Source: Xanthostigma xanthostigma
Lineage: Eukaryota; Arthropoda; Insecta; Raphidioptera; Raphidiidae
DNA length: 64,000 nucleotides
Reading direction: 5' to 3'
Assembly (NCBI GenBank): GCA_963575645.1
Contig: OY754476.1
Coordinates: 1,922,001-1,986,000, forward strand
Positions 23,997-36,535 of this stretch are shown here, in pieces; position 1 is the first letter of the stretch; the number at the start of each line of letters is the position of its first letter. Under the pieces are notes generated by a model that was not told the origin of the DNA, searched no databases, and saw only the letters and a list, made by a program, of their open reading frames with translations. A program made the translations under genes and the position numbers.

Positions 23997-24892
23997 GTAA
24001 GGTAACTTACTGTCCATTGGAATAGTATATTTTTCATTTTAAAATGGGTATTGCTTAAATATCTAGATTAATCTAGATTATAATTCCTAAGAAAATAATT
24101 ATTGTGATAATCGTATGCGGTAAAATTCCTATAACTTAATTCAAACTCTGTGATCACAAATCAAGTTACCTTCACGTCGCGGTACGACTCACATGCCCAG
24201 AAAGCACTTGTAGATACGCTCGAGAAATGGGATATCAAAATCTACTTCACCGATGATTGAACTAATAGAAAAACCTGAGTAAAATATTTTGAATAAAATA
24301 TAGACGCTAAATATATTCTGTATATACCTACTTGTCAATTTTAAAACGTTGTTTTAATCTGTATTTAGAAAAAGGGTGATTTAAGGTAAATAAACAAGGA
24401 ATAAAAATGGAAATTTGGGAAGTAAAAAAACTTATCTCAATTTAAGTAATTTATTATACTTTTCAGTTATTGAAAACAATTTTCAATAATAGTTACGCCA
24501 TACCTGTCTAGTTTAAAACCAAGGAACTCTTCTTATAAAATTTATCATTATTAATTTTCGCGAAGCACATGACTTATTTTTTGTGAGTGACATTTTAACG
24601 ACAAAAAAACATAATGTGTGTATTTTTTTAACATTATTCGATACTTAAGTCAAAGATCAAATTTCTCATCTAAAAAAATACAGTAAAAACAAAAAAAATT
24701 GAAAAATGATAGGTTATTGCCATAAAACATGATCACTGCTGGTAAAGTGTTGTAACAAAGTTGTTTAATATTAATAATAATAATATTAAATAATAATATT
24801 ATTAATAATAAAATAATATTTCACCTAGCTATACTAAGTATAAATGTGAATATAGTCAAATTAAAAGCTTAACAATTTAAATATTCATTTAT

Positions 24893-25115
24893 ACTATAAA
24901 AACAATTTGTACTGAGGTACTTTTTGAGCTCAATTTCAAATTGTCTAATACTTGAACTGTGGCTTATATGCCTTGGCAAATTATTAAAAAGATAAGATCC
25001 CGCATAGATTGAAGATTTTTCATAAGGGTGCTTAGCTATATATATTTTAGATGACTGCCTGGAATTATAGGGATTGATATCAAAAGCTGTCTTATAGCGG
25101 GATATATTCTGAAGA
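24893..25115 (-). pseudogene. LINE reverse-transcriptase C-terminal fragment
   Basis: On the minus strand a continuous frame reads SRYKTAFDINPYNSRQSSKI, then YEKSSIYAGSYLFNNLPRHI and RQFEIELKKYL. This is the pattern seen at the C-terminus of CR1/Jockey-like non-LTR retrotransposon proteins (tyrosine-rich, LFNNLP, then a late KxxL). There is no 5' part, so it is a dead truncated insertion. Confidence 0.65.
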
Positions 25116-27164
25116 CGTACAACCTAAATGAGATATTCACATCTTCGTTCTAAACCTAAGTAATAATATTAATTAATGATCTTCTATTGTAGTGATGATT
25201 ACCGATTACTGGATCAGATGTTTGTTGTCAAGTGCGTGACGTGTCAATAAAAAAGTGGGTACAATACAAGCAAAGCAACTTACGTTGACTACCCATGTCC
25301 AATATATTAATAAGTTGTCTACCTGTCCTTTCTGTCTTGGACATCCGTCATTGTTACCTCCACTGTCTATTCTATCCATTTCTCTCGCTCGTTCGCTAGC
25401 CTGTGCTGTAGTCATGTCATGGTTTTTATTACAGGTTTTTAAGAACCCATGTCGTTAGTATATTTATTATAAGATAAGTAAGCATAACAAAAGCTTTAAA
25501 CTGTCCAATAATAATTATTGTATTTAACAAAATAATTCCGCGTACCTATTATTAAGATGAAACTGTTATTTAATTATTTATTATACCCACATAATGGCTA
25601 TATAAAATGTTTCACTGTTTTATCACTTCTTCGAACGTCTTTTCTCATGGGTATTTTTTTCCAATATACTTTTAGAATTTTATTTATAGGTATTATGATC
25701 GATTGTTGTTACTTTTATCGACGCTGTTCCTTAATACGTATTACAAATGTTACGCGTCGATAAAAATCGTCTTTTAATGACTAGTTTTTTTAAACTGTTT
25801 ATCAAATCAAAATAATAGAAATTGTATTACGCTTTCATTCACTACATAAATTATAAACAGTTTAAAAGTACTAATTTGTTTAATTAGCCGATAAAAATGA
25901 ATTTTACGATTTCTTATCAACGCAATAATTTCGCACAAATATTAAGAAATTGTATATCGATAAAAGTAGATAAAAATGTACGTAATGTTGAATGTAATTG
26001 AATAGGTAGTTACTTATAATAATTTTAAAAGTAATCCCGTAAAAAGAATCCATTGGGAATGGTAGTACGGCCTCATTTATCATATAGGTACCTATATGTA
26101 TTTTGTAAAAAGTACGTGACTTATGCCATACGATTTTTTATAACCTTTTACCTACTACCGCAATGGACTGGTAAGATGAATTTTAAATCTTAGATTTAAC
26201 AAAGTAATAATCGATTACCTACAAAAATATCACCTCTTGATATTTTTATGTGCTGTAATGGTATAATTCAAGTAACTTTATCTTATACAGCAAGCCATCA
26301 ACTAATAAAGCTTTTATACTTTAACATAATACTCAAATCACAAATTAAAATTACCAAAGCTACAGGTAAAATAGAGCCACAAAATACTGAAATTAACACT
26401 TCCAAATTATTGGTTTGCGAACGCAGTTCTTTTGTTATGGGTATATATAAATTATTCCCTGAAATTTATTTTACATTTGTGATAATGCAATGTAAATTAT
26501 TTTTTTTTATTTTTCTTGTGACAAACACGGATATTTCTGTGGTGTATTTGGTTAGTAAGCAATGTGGAAAAACGTTTGAGAACTGCTGGTACAAGGATAA
26601 TAATGATAGGTATACTATTTTATACAACGTATGGACAGGAATACTAATGATATAGCAGCAGGTAGTAAGTCAGGTAAAGCATACAAGTGGCAAAGAGAAA
26701 TGCCATATCGAATACAGTCGACTCTTTTTATAAGCCAGCTTTATGTAGGAGAACGGAGTTCCGAGAAACTTATACTCCCACCACTATGCGAATCTGCAAG
26801 TGTCGTACATGTTTTCTGGGTATGTGAGTCGTATCGCGTTTTTGGTAGGGAGATCACAGAGCAGCACTTCTTCTAGAAATGAATGTAATGTTTATGTTAT
26901 ACACCTCCCGTCTTTCCTCCAAGCTTTGAACTCAGAATCTTTGAACACGCATAACTTCTAAAATAAACTAGAGATGTTTAACGGTTTTCTTTTGCTTTTT
27001 GGCATCGGGATGTCTTTCTATAGATTAAAAATGTTTTTAAAGATTTAAAAAAATTATTATACACGAGACTGAAATTCAAATTTTCCAACATTTTGTATAT
27101 ATTATCGAACATCTTGTATATGTTTGTATTTATTTCGCTTTTTTGAACTCGTTATACTTACAGA

Positions 27165-30100
27165 ATGTTTCCAGATTCTGTCATGTGGAAAACAATACTA
27201 CTGTTTGCAGTTACTGTTCAGGCCAAGACCAATATAAGAAATGATCCTAAGAATGATTTGGCGCTTTGGATAGATGAACAACAAGTTAAAATGTTCAGTG
27301 GTTAGTGATATTTTATTGGTAAAGAGCTTAAATATATATACTCACATTAACTTAACTTAATTCGCGTGTTGCACAATACCTATACAGAGATGCCATCGAA
27401 TGGTTCATTTTTATATGACCGGGGGTGGATTTGGGTAAAACAATAGTGTCTTTTGAGAGCTTCTAATCTAGGGTAAATGCAGCATAAAACATAATATTAT
27501 GTAACTTTTTAGGTTTGTCTATGGAAATTTATGCAATATTTAATGGTAATGTCTTACCATACATATTAGATCCAAATTTGGAGAAATATCTTCCAATAAT
27601 ACCATCAGAAATTGGATACGTTAATTTTACGTGGAAATCCGGAATGAAAAAATATTATTATAATTTTGACAGACTGCAGTCGTTTGACGAATCAATTTTG
27701 CAGCCTCCTGTAATTTCAATTCGAACAAAAGGTCGAATACCAAAGAGGCCTAAAGAATTCAGTGTTCTTTTACCATGCTCAGGTAACAGTTCAGGGATAG
27801 CTGGATTCAGTATTGGACTGTTAATCGAAAGTAGGAAAGGTCGTCCGTTAAACGGTACTCCGTTACGTCTAAGATTGAGGAAGGAATGTGCGCAAAGAGG
27901 TAGTAAGTCAATAAAATCATTCTCTCATCATATAATCTGACTGTCATCTCATTGCAAAGCTCGCTCGCTCGCTCGTCTCGCCTCGCCTCGCTTGTTGCTT
28001 TTGGATGTGATTGCTGGTGCTGTGCCGACCGCAGTGCAAAGACTATGAAGATTGGTTACTAAACACAAACAGCTACCGCAGTTTCTTGTTTCAATTTAGC
28101 GACGCTATGCTACATAATAATATAATATGTACTAAACATTAATTGTTGTAGATGTGTTTATTATTTTACATTATTATATTATATGTATAAATATATAAAA
28201 AAAACTACTGCGTACAGTAAGTGCTGTGTTCTAAGGGATGAATTTATTTTCTGAGGTGCAGGACCAGATCCAGAATGTGACAAGAAATGCGCCAACCAGG
28301 GCTGGTGCAATAGCGAAAAGATATGTCAATGTCAAGAGGGATATATGGGCCAGTACTGTCGAACGGCGCTTTGTTATCCTCAGTGTATGAACGGAGGAAA
28401 TTGCACATCTCCCGGAGTCTGTAGTTGTCCGCCTGGATTTCAAGGTCGTCACTGTGAAGGAGGTGACCATTATTTAATAATTTCCGTTAATAATTTTTGT
28501 AGCATTTATATTAAATCTTTTTAAGTACATAACACTAACATATTTTATATAACTTTAGAAATAGAAATAGCAGTTTTGCAACCAGTTTTAATGATTTGAG
28601 TGATAGCTTCATAGAAAGGAGTTTGCTGTGCTCCTTCATCAATTCCAATATCGTGATGTTCCTGTTCTTCATCCCTGAATTTCTTTATTACATCCAATAG
28701 CTCTTTATTATTCTGGCCCTAATTTCAACAAAACATTCATATAATAATAATAATAATTAATTCTTGACTCGATTATAAAAATCGTACCTTTTCCTCCATT
28801 AAAACCCGCAGTTGATCATTGTAATGTTCCACAATGACTGATTCCACAGCTACAGTACATGCCATTGCAGCTTTTTCACCCAACAAAGCTGTACCGGCCC
28901 CCAATAGAAATCCTGCCACATTCCAAATAGGTACCATAACAGTTGGTCTAACGCGATATTTATGAATCAGTTCTTCAAATTTTGCTTTATGTACTTTCTC
29001 TTGATCCCACATGTGTTGTATTAACGGGCCTTTATTAGTTTTTCCCAGCACAGCCATTTGACCTGCATAAATACGATCAGCTCCCAATTCTCCAGCATGG
29101 TCTACTCTAATAATTGATGAAATTTTTGTTGAATAACTACGTATGTTACATATCGATATTCTCGACATTATTTCCGTTATCTGAAAAAAGTTTTTCAGTT
29201 TAATCCAATTTTAAGATCTCAAAAAGGCATTTAACAGACAAGAGAATTCGGAAACAGACATCATGCAATGCATTTTTTTAAAATTTAAATCGCGACCCTA
29301 TTTTTAAAACCGAATTTACCAATAGGTTAAGTAGGCTAGGAGTAAATGTTTGAGTACATCGAATTTCAAAATTACACTGAAAAGAAAAGAAGCACATAAT
29401 GCAACGTCTCAGGGTTAGTTACACGTAAACATGAGACTCGTATCATCCACTGATGCCGGCTAACAGCTTTCTTCCCACCACACCACGCTGTCTAGTGGAG
29501 TGGGGGTACTCAGATGTTACAATAACTGGTTACTGGATGTATGCAGAAGTATCCTAAGTCCAAAATGTGCTGTTTTGAGTTTTATACACTTATAGATATG
29601 TTTTTGAGCATATTTCAATTCCAAAATATGGTATAATAGATTCTATCATACCATATTTTGGCGGAACAGATTATTCTGCATTGAAATCTGCTCAAAAACA
29701 TATCTCAAAACAGTCATTTTGGACTTGAGATACTTCTACATTCACCCAGCGTATTTATAATTTATATTTGTGTTATGTTATGTTGTAGATTTTATTTTAA
29801 ATTTTTGGGTGGGCATATCTAGCTTTATTTGTAGCTGGTTTCTATCAAAAATATTATTTAATAAGCAATATTTTGTTAACAGGAATCTGTGCTAAAAAAT
29901 GTTTGAATGGTGGAAAATGCATTCAAAAAGATACCTGTGATTGTTCCAAAGGATATTTTGGATTGCGCTGCGAATTTTGTAAGCATTGATTATTACTACA
30001 TTTTTTTTATATATTAAATAAAGTCTTCAAAAAAATAACATCATGAATTGAAATAGCTAAATGCGTGATTTCGTGTTTAAATGGAGGACGCTGTCGGGGC

Positions 30101-30489
30101 GTTAATAAATGTCGATGCGGAGCAGGATTTAGAGGAGACCATTGTGAAGTGGGTCGACGTGTTCCACAAAGAAGTACTTGTATGAGACCCTGTCGACATG
30201 GAACATGTCAGTCCGATGATACTTGCCTTTGTGAGCCAGGCTGGTATGGAAAACTATGTAATCAAAGTAAGTATGTACTCACAGTAAGCCGGTGGTGTTC
30301 GTATGAAATTTTTTATTCTACTAAAAGCTCTTCAAACTTTACAAAAGTACACTGCAAATTATTCTGTTGCACTGATTTCAGCGTAATTGTAGGTACTGAC
30401 AAAAATAACGCGATAATCTAATGTGCCAACTATTATAAAAACTGTTTGTTTCAGAAATGCCACATAGTTCCAGATTACCAAGAAGATAA
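27165..30489 (+). CDS. shf: Shifted / Wnt inhibitory factor 1-like secreted protein
   Basis: Secreted WIF-domain protein. In flies Shifted binds heparan sulfate proteoglycans and helps spread lipid-modified Hedgehog; in vertebrates WIF1 binds Wnts. Six coding exons join in frame to 354 residues: 27165-27300, 27513-27899, 28262-28462, 29883-29978, 30057-30266, 30455-30489. A short signal peptide ([13 protein letters not shown]) is followed by the WIF domain (about residues 28-170: [32 protein letters not shown]). Five EGF repeats follow, each with the CxxxCxNxGxC...CxCxxGYxGxxC pattern, and a short basic tail (SSRLPRRstop). Two in-frame ATGs (27,165 and 27,183) could start it; the first follows a CAG acceptor, so an upstream 5' UTR exon is implied. 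The donor of the WIF exon is ambiguous by one codon (GT at 27,900 or 27,903). COQ7 lies antisense in the third intron. Confidence 0.95.
28545..29168 (-). CDS. COQ7: 5-demethoxyubiquinone hydroxylase COQ7
   Basis: Mitochondrial di-iron monooxygenase that hydroxylates demethoxyubiquinone, the penultimate step of ubiquinone synthesis. Two exons, 28788-29168 and 28545-28718, give 184 residues. The N-terminus [15 protein letters not shown] is short and basic, as for a mitochondrial presequence. All di-iron motifs are visible: E27 in [17 protein letters not shown]57 and H60 in [12 protein letters not shown], the glutamate of [15 protein letters not shown], and EEQEHHDIG in exon 2. Length fits the animal family (about 180-220). 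The gene sits wholly in an intron of shifted on the opposite strand. Confidence 0.95.
29545..29750. repeat. Foldback element upstream of COQ7
   Basis: CAGAAGTATCCTAAGTCCAA and the later TTGGACTTGAGATACTTCT, plus TATGTTTTTGAGCA and TGCTCAAAAACATA, are inverted arms around AAAATATGGTATAATAGATT. It lies within the shifted intron, about 380 bp 5' of the COQ7 start. Confidence 0.65.
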
Positions 30490-30639
30490 TTAATTGTTAG
30501 GGGAATACTAAAAATTACAAATTCCTGGCATTTTCAAACTGCTTATATATAGTAATAATTATTGCATTACATGATTTATCTGGCTATGAATATTTCATTT
30601 AAAATCATAATTTGTTGTTAATTTTTACCAATTTAATTT

Positions 30640-31348
30640 TTGAAGTGAAAACTTCTTTAGCGGCGTTGTACACTTTTTTTGTAATGGGTAAAAAATGTTA
30701 AACTCGCGTCAGATCGAAAATTCGTAAGGCCTGATCGAAAATGCGTAAGACAAAATTCGTAAGACGAAAACTTTTGTACACTTTTTTTGTAATGGGTAAA
30801 AAATGTTAAACTCGCGTCAGATCGAAAATTCGTAAGGCCTGATCGAAAATGCGTAAGACAAAATTCGTAAGACGAAAACTTTTGTACACTTTTTTTGTAA
30901 TGGGTAAAAAATGTTAAACTCGCGTCAGATCGAAAATTCGTAAGGCCTGATCGAAAATGCGTAAGACCTGATCGAAAATTCGTAAGACGAAAACTTTTGT
31001 ACACTTTTTTTGTAATGGGTAAAAAATGTTAAACTCGCGTCAGATCGAAAATTCGTAAGGCCTGATCGAAAATGCGTAAGACAAAATTCGTAAGACGAAA
31101 ACTTTTGTACACTTTTTTTGTAATGGGTAAAAAATGTTAAACTCGCGTCAGATCGAAAATTCGTAACACCTGATCGAAAATGCGTAAGACAAAATTCGTA
31201 AGACGAAAACTTTTGTACACTTTTTTGTAATGGGTAAAAAATGTTAAACTCGCGTCAGGACACGTGACCTGATCGAAAATTCGTAAGACGTTAATATTCA
31301 AGTTTTCACTTCTGCCGGCACTCCCGGAGTACAACCCGTCTTTTTTTT
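30640..31348 (-). repeat. Dispersed repeat expanded into a ~108-bp minisatellite, copy 3
   Basis: Same family as 3,958 and 17,268 but reversed. The GTACAC-T(6-7)-GTAATGGG unit starts at 30,668, 30,776, 30,884, 30,999, 31,107 and 31,215, with a period of 108 and once 115. The other two copies have only one or two units. Each unit carries two or three GAAAATTCGTAAG/GAAAATGCGTAAG submotifs. Open frames here are by-products of the repetition. Confidence 0.9.
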
Positions 31349-31825
31349 AACCTGACTTTAGATAAATATACTAAATGTGTTTTGAAATATGCCACCAACA
31401 GTAAATTGTGGAAGACGCATGAAAGATATGCCAAGATAATTTTGCGCCCCCTTTTTCCCATATATATAAAAAAGTATTTGAAATTTGGACATCCTCTGTC
31501 CGACGACAATGAAAATAGGAATGAAGCTCTGCCTTTAGTTTAAAAAAAGTTAAAGACCCATACAAGGAAGAACAATAAATATTTTTATTAACGCAAATAA
31601 CTGTTTCATAAAGCAATAAAATCAGATTTAATTAACTGGTACTTATTTAAATAATTTTTTACTGTTATCTAACATTCATAAGTAAAATAGCCAATAACAA
31701 ATTAGTGCTAGCTATAAATGTGATAGTAATATTATGGTTGTTTTATTTTATAATTTATAGATTTTTAAATAAATTTTGTATTGTATTTTTAATTAAAATT
31801 CTCTTAATTTTTACTTGTTTATTTT

Positions 31826-32076
31826 TGACGTGATAACGTCTTATAAATTGATGAAACACCAGCTGCACGCACGAAAAAGTGTAACGCCGTAACGTTCCGC
31901 CTGACCCTGTGCGTGCAAGCGAGAGCGCAGTATAAGCGATAGAGAAGCACGATCGGCCCAAGTTTGACAGCTACTAAAATTTAGGTTATGTATTATTAAA
32001 TATGATATTCGAGCGGAATACGTTATCACGTAAAACTATCGTCCGTAAACCGATTTTACAGACAACCAATTTTTTG
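31826..32076 (+). mobile_element. Dispersed element with inverted GTGATAACGTC ends, copy 1
   Basis: It starts TGACGTGATAACGTCTTATA and ends GTTATCACGTAAAACTATCG followed by CCGTAAACCG and TTTACAGACAACCAA. The middle is GC-rich (CACGCACGAAAAAGTGTAAC). Related copies are at 33,430 and 42,579. Confidence 0.75.
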
Positions 32077-33429
32077 GCAGTGGTGATGTCTTAATATCGC
32101 TATTGGTTGCACTGCTGCAATCAGTCTAATGTTTATACAAACATTTTAATTTCACATACATTTTTTAAGACATCTTCTCATCACGGAAAGATGTTTTTAT
32201 ATCAGAGAACAACTAAGTTTTAAATATAGCCAAAACATCAAGGGTTATCCAATCAAAATCATTCAGGGAGTACGTAGAAAATCGGCGAATCACCTGCCAT
32301 AAATTCTAATCCGCTTGGCGGTATTATCGCTAAAAAAGAAACAATGCCGCATCCAATAATGATAGCAGCTTTTGGTCGCCTTCACCAAATTTTGGCCAAG
32401 TTATTTTAGAAGTACAAAAACCGTTATTATTATTTTTTATTTTCTTTAATTCTGCGTCCAGCTGCAAAATGGCTGGTGTCATTGTTAAATGTTATTCCAA
32501 TGAGTCATTAGAATCTAAATATTTTCTCTGCGACAGATAAATTAATTGGCACTAAGCCCACAAAAATAAAGTGTCTATTTTAAATTATCTTTTTATTAAT
32601 TTTTACAGACACCTGAATCCTGATTATAAATATAATAAACATCCTAACCTTACTTTCATGTTTTTAGTCGACCTTATAGTTTAAGAGTTTCTTACCAGTT
32701 ATTATGAAGTTTTTTTCTAAAATCCGCAAAACGAAAAAAACGTCAAAAGGCACAACATTCACAAACAATTTATTCCCATTTAAAATGCATGTAATGCACT
32801 TTAACTTTTGACTACTGTCAACTGTCATTAAAAAAAAACAAAACACTGGTCGCAGTGCCAAATCCTATCAATGGAATAGTGTATCCAAAAGTGGATACAA
32901 GGTCTCATTTGATATTGTCGATCGATGGTTTTTAACGAATAATAAATTGTATATTTAAAATTTCGAACTAAATTGCTATTCCACAATAAATTTGCCACAA
33001 TTCTAGGTATAAGCAAATACTAAAATTACAAAGATATCATGACGGAAAATATTTCCACCATGGGAGTTTCTTACCTACCTATTTTCCAAAAAAACACGCG
33101 TATCATCGGAACTTTTATTTTACGGGATATATTTCTCTGATTGAGATTGCGGATTATAGACGCTGTACAACTGAGTTCATGCATCTAAGCACTGTATGGA
33201 TAAGGAACCTGGATTGAAAAAATGCAACGTTCACAAATACTTTTATTTTCAGAAATTAGAAACGAACATTTAAATCAAACGCAATAATTATTTTAAAATG
33301 CCTATAATTTATAGAATTCATGATTATTTTTATTGGCGTATTATATAATGTCAATGGAAGAAAAAATCTGTTTCATCAATTACTAAGACATATTATAAGT
33401 GAACATTTTACGATTTTCATTTGTTATGT

Positions 33430-33678
33430 TGACGTGATAACGTCTTATAAATTGATGAAACACTGGCTGCACGCACGAAAAAGTGTCACGTTCCGCCTGA
33501 GCGTGCAAGCGAGAGCGCGGTATAAGCGATAGAGAGGCACGATCGGCCCAAGCGTCAACTTGTACGCATTTGTCTCTCTTCTCGCGTGACGTCAGAGAGT
33601 TCATCAATGTTTCTTTATGACGTTATCACGTAAAACTATCGTCCGTAAACCGACTTTACAGACAACCAATTTTTTTTG
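33430..33678 (+). mobile_element. Dispersed element with inverted GTGATAACGTC ends, copy 2
   Basis: Full-length relative of 31,826-32,076. The middle section differs (CGTCAACTTGTACGCATTTG, GCGTGACGTCAGAGAG), while both ends are almost identical. Confidence 0.75.
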
Positions 33679-34885
33679 TTAAAAAAAATGGTCGGTTTAA
33701 TTTTTTTTTTTCGTTTTATTTCAACTAACACGACCAGCAAAGCTGCCATTTCACAAAACATGTTACAAAAATACGGAAATTCAAAAAGATCATAATAAAA
33801 ACATTTTTACAGTAGGTTGGTGATTCTTATATGGTTAATCAATACTGACAAAATATCAGTAACTTTTATTTTAGAATGTATGTATTTAGAATAAAACTGG
33901 GCCATATTGTACTTAAAAATATAGAAAACGGTTTTCATGACTTGATCATGTTGACATTACGAAATTAAAATCCGATATAAAAATAATTCAGCTATTAATA
34001 TTTTTAGTATATAAATGTTCTGTACTAGTTTATCATATTATATACATATTTTGGGTGGATATTACAAATCTAAAAAATTACGATCCAGTTGCAACAATAT
34101 TTTCGTTTTCAATGTTTCAAAAGTAGTAGAAGATCAAATTTTTACTATCCCATTTCTCAAAATTGAAAAAGTACAGATCACTTTTTATATCACTAATATT
34201 TCATCTATTTTTACTTTAAAATATTTAAGTAGTTTCTACAATATGTCCCTGGAATATTTTCTTATTCGCTCTGAAAAATTAAAATTTATTACTATAATTC
34301 GTATTGTAAAATTATTTATTCACTAAAATTACTTATTCTAAGAAAAAAGTTATTTTTAGGCAATTAAAAAATGTCATACGTTAATATTTTATTTTATATA
34401 TATATATATTTTTTTGTTATTTCATAAATATTATTTCTTTATTAATTAAATCCGTAATTTTTTAAATAAAAAATACGCTTCAAAAAGAAACAATACTACA
34501 TAATTATTGAAACTATTTTTTTTTTTAATTTTAACATTAAAAATAGGAATGAAATTTAACGTACTAAAGGTACGCGTTCAACATAAACGTCGAACGAACG
34601 ATATTAGATTTTAGTGCGGAGCAACTTAATCATGAAAATATAAAAATAACTTATGTAGAAAATTGCTTCTGATTGGTTCATCAACTTCATCTGTAATAAA
34701 TTAAAACCTAACTTACCATGCAACACGTTTCTACTTCAAAGTTCACAATACAATACAATCGTCTACTATATTTACATTTTTTGTTTTATCGAAAACTTTA
34801 AACAATTCACTCGTTTTACAGAATGAAATGTAGACATTTTATATCATTATATAATTATTATTTACAAACATAATTATCTTATGCC

Positions 34886-35390
34886 CGCACTTCACATGGC
34901 TATTTGTATTTGTGTATTTGGCAAACAATTACCAAGTGTGGACAGTCTATTTGCAAAGTGTTGGCCTTATTTGCCTATTTGACAAATAAGGCCAATACCA
35001 AATACGCGTTACCGTGCGCTTGTCGGTTTTTCGAGGCACATCAAAGGAGTCAAATAGGCACATACGCAAATAAACCGTCCACGCAATGGCCATATTCAGA
35101 AGCGCACGCGCCGTGAACCTGTACGGACGTGCAGTATTTTTGTGTCTGTGCTGTGAGCGAGAACTGGAACAATTACTATTGAAAATGAATTGGGACAATG
35201 AAACAATGCTAAAATTCCGGGAATTTTGAACCTTGCTGCCAAATGTTTGTGTGTTTGCTATTTGACTGGCATGTGTGGATGGTCGTATTTGCCTCTATTT
35301 TCATGTTTGTCTTGAACGTCATATATTTTGCCAAATACAACAAACACCCAATAGCGAACACAAATAGCCATGTGAAGTGCCACCTTTAAA
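34886..35390. mobile_element. Non-autonomous inverted-repeat transposon
   Basis: GCACTTCACATGGCTATTTG at the left is mirrored by CAAATAGCCATGTGAAGTGC at the right. Internal TATTTG/CAAATA motifs recur many times, and an extra hairpin (GGCCTTATTTGCC...AATAAGGCC) lies near the left end. About 500 bp and hAT-like in character; no convincing target duplication was found. Confidence 0.65.
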
Positions 35391-36535
35391 TATAGTGTCA
35401 ATTTGACTATTGACATAGTTTAGACTCCATCTCTACTGTCCTGTTGACCCCCCTAATAACTGTTATCTTTTCAATAAATACGATGTAATAACTTTTTCAA
35501 ATTTGTCCAGTTTTTTTACGATGATCACTTTCGGTATTTGTAAATCGGCTCTGTAATGTGACAAAATATATACCCAGTGCCTGAATGGGACACGATTATC
35601 ATTATTAATATAAAAAAATAAACATTTAAGGAGTATTTATGCCAATAATTCAATGATCAATTTGTATGACTCGTTTAAAAATTGAAAGAAAATGTACATT
35701 TATTATAATCAGCAAAGGAACTAAAAATCAAGCTCTTGTAATTTATAAATTACTTTAGATAGTCATCCCTCATATTTCCCTAATTTACTTGAATATATTA
35801 CGATTGTGTAAAGGTATTGAAATTTTCGCACTTCAATCTCATAGACAAAAGATTCCAACGCATGTATGTGGGAAAGTATTCAATTCCGTTTGTTTAACTT
35901 TTAGTGTATATGGACTATGGAGTTAGTTTTCATTTATATGTAAAAAATAAAACATAAAAACACAAAAAATGCAAGTATTTTCTTTTATTAAAAAATGTCA
36001 GAATTTGAATAAAAAACATATATTGGACAAGGGCGTCACCAAATGTCCACCGGACAAAATTTAGGTTACTAAAAAAAAGTCATTCGTACTAATAAAACTT
36101 CAAATATTGATTTTTTTACACCCTTGATACGAGAGATACGGGGATGACTCTATCATAATGATAAAACACAATGAATAAAATTTCCATTTTTAAATATTTT
36201 TTTATAATAAAACTAGTTTTAACTTATATTTAGGTATATATATTATTCTTTAAATAAAAACGGTAATAAAAAAATTTCTGTCTTACTTTGGTAAAAATAA
36301 AATATTAATCTGCCTACTAAAACGGTTTTTCTCAAATATAGCCCGTGAAAATTTTTTTAATCTCAAATGAAACGATAATCGTTATTTTGTAAAACACAAA
36401 ATTTCTATAAAATATACGCGATTAAGTTTTTACATAATTAAAATAAAAGAAATAAGTTATATCAGACTCATGCATCAGTTTCATCTACTTGTTTTTAGAA
36501 TCGCTAAATAACTTAAATCACAAATATGCAATGCA

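Larger units (their letters stand above)
19919..27164. other. Long intergenic region between alpha-2/delta copy B and shifted
   Basis: It probably holds the promoter of copy B just right of 19,918 and upstream non-coding exons of the WIF1 gene; a GAA|GTAAGT donor at about 22,411 follows TATAAA-like sequence near 22,321 and could end a 5' UTR exon. Recognisable items are a Penelope-type inverted repeat (21,490-21,655), a nested palindrome (23,851-23,996) and a LINE fragment (24,893-25,115). AT-rich simple sequence fills about 24,770-24,830. Open frames such as 26,248-26,655 resemble no family I know. Confidence 0.5.
30490..36535. other. Gene-poor region between shifted and ariadne-2
   Basis: No supportable gene. 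It contains a minisatellite-bearing repeat (30,640-31,348), two copies of a dispersed inverted-end element (31,826-32,076 and 33,430-33,678) and a large inverted-end element (about 34,886-35,390). Otherwise it is AT-rich with open frames of low-complexity composition (for example 34,015-34,326). The 3' UTR of the ariadne-2 gene should occupy bases just left of 36,536. Confidence 0.5.

Noticed and set aside
26248-26655. 135-codon open frame upstream of shifted
   Set aside because: Composition is that of random AT-rich DNA, there is no recognisable domain, and no splice signals link it to the neighbouring gene.
30668-31320. CRISPR-like array of regular repeats
   Set aside because: The units are contiguous 108-bp tandem repeats without unique spacers, in a eukaryotic dispersed repeat; it is a minisatellite.
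30657-31334. Open frames on the minus strand with repeated [10 protein letters not shown]-like peptides
   Set aside because: They are by-products of the minisatellite period being divisible by three (108); the same frames appear as fragments in other copies of the repeat.
34015-34326. 103-codon open frame
   Set aside because: AT-rich composition, no similarity recognised, and no splice or promoter context.
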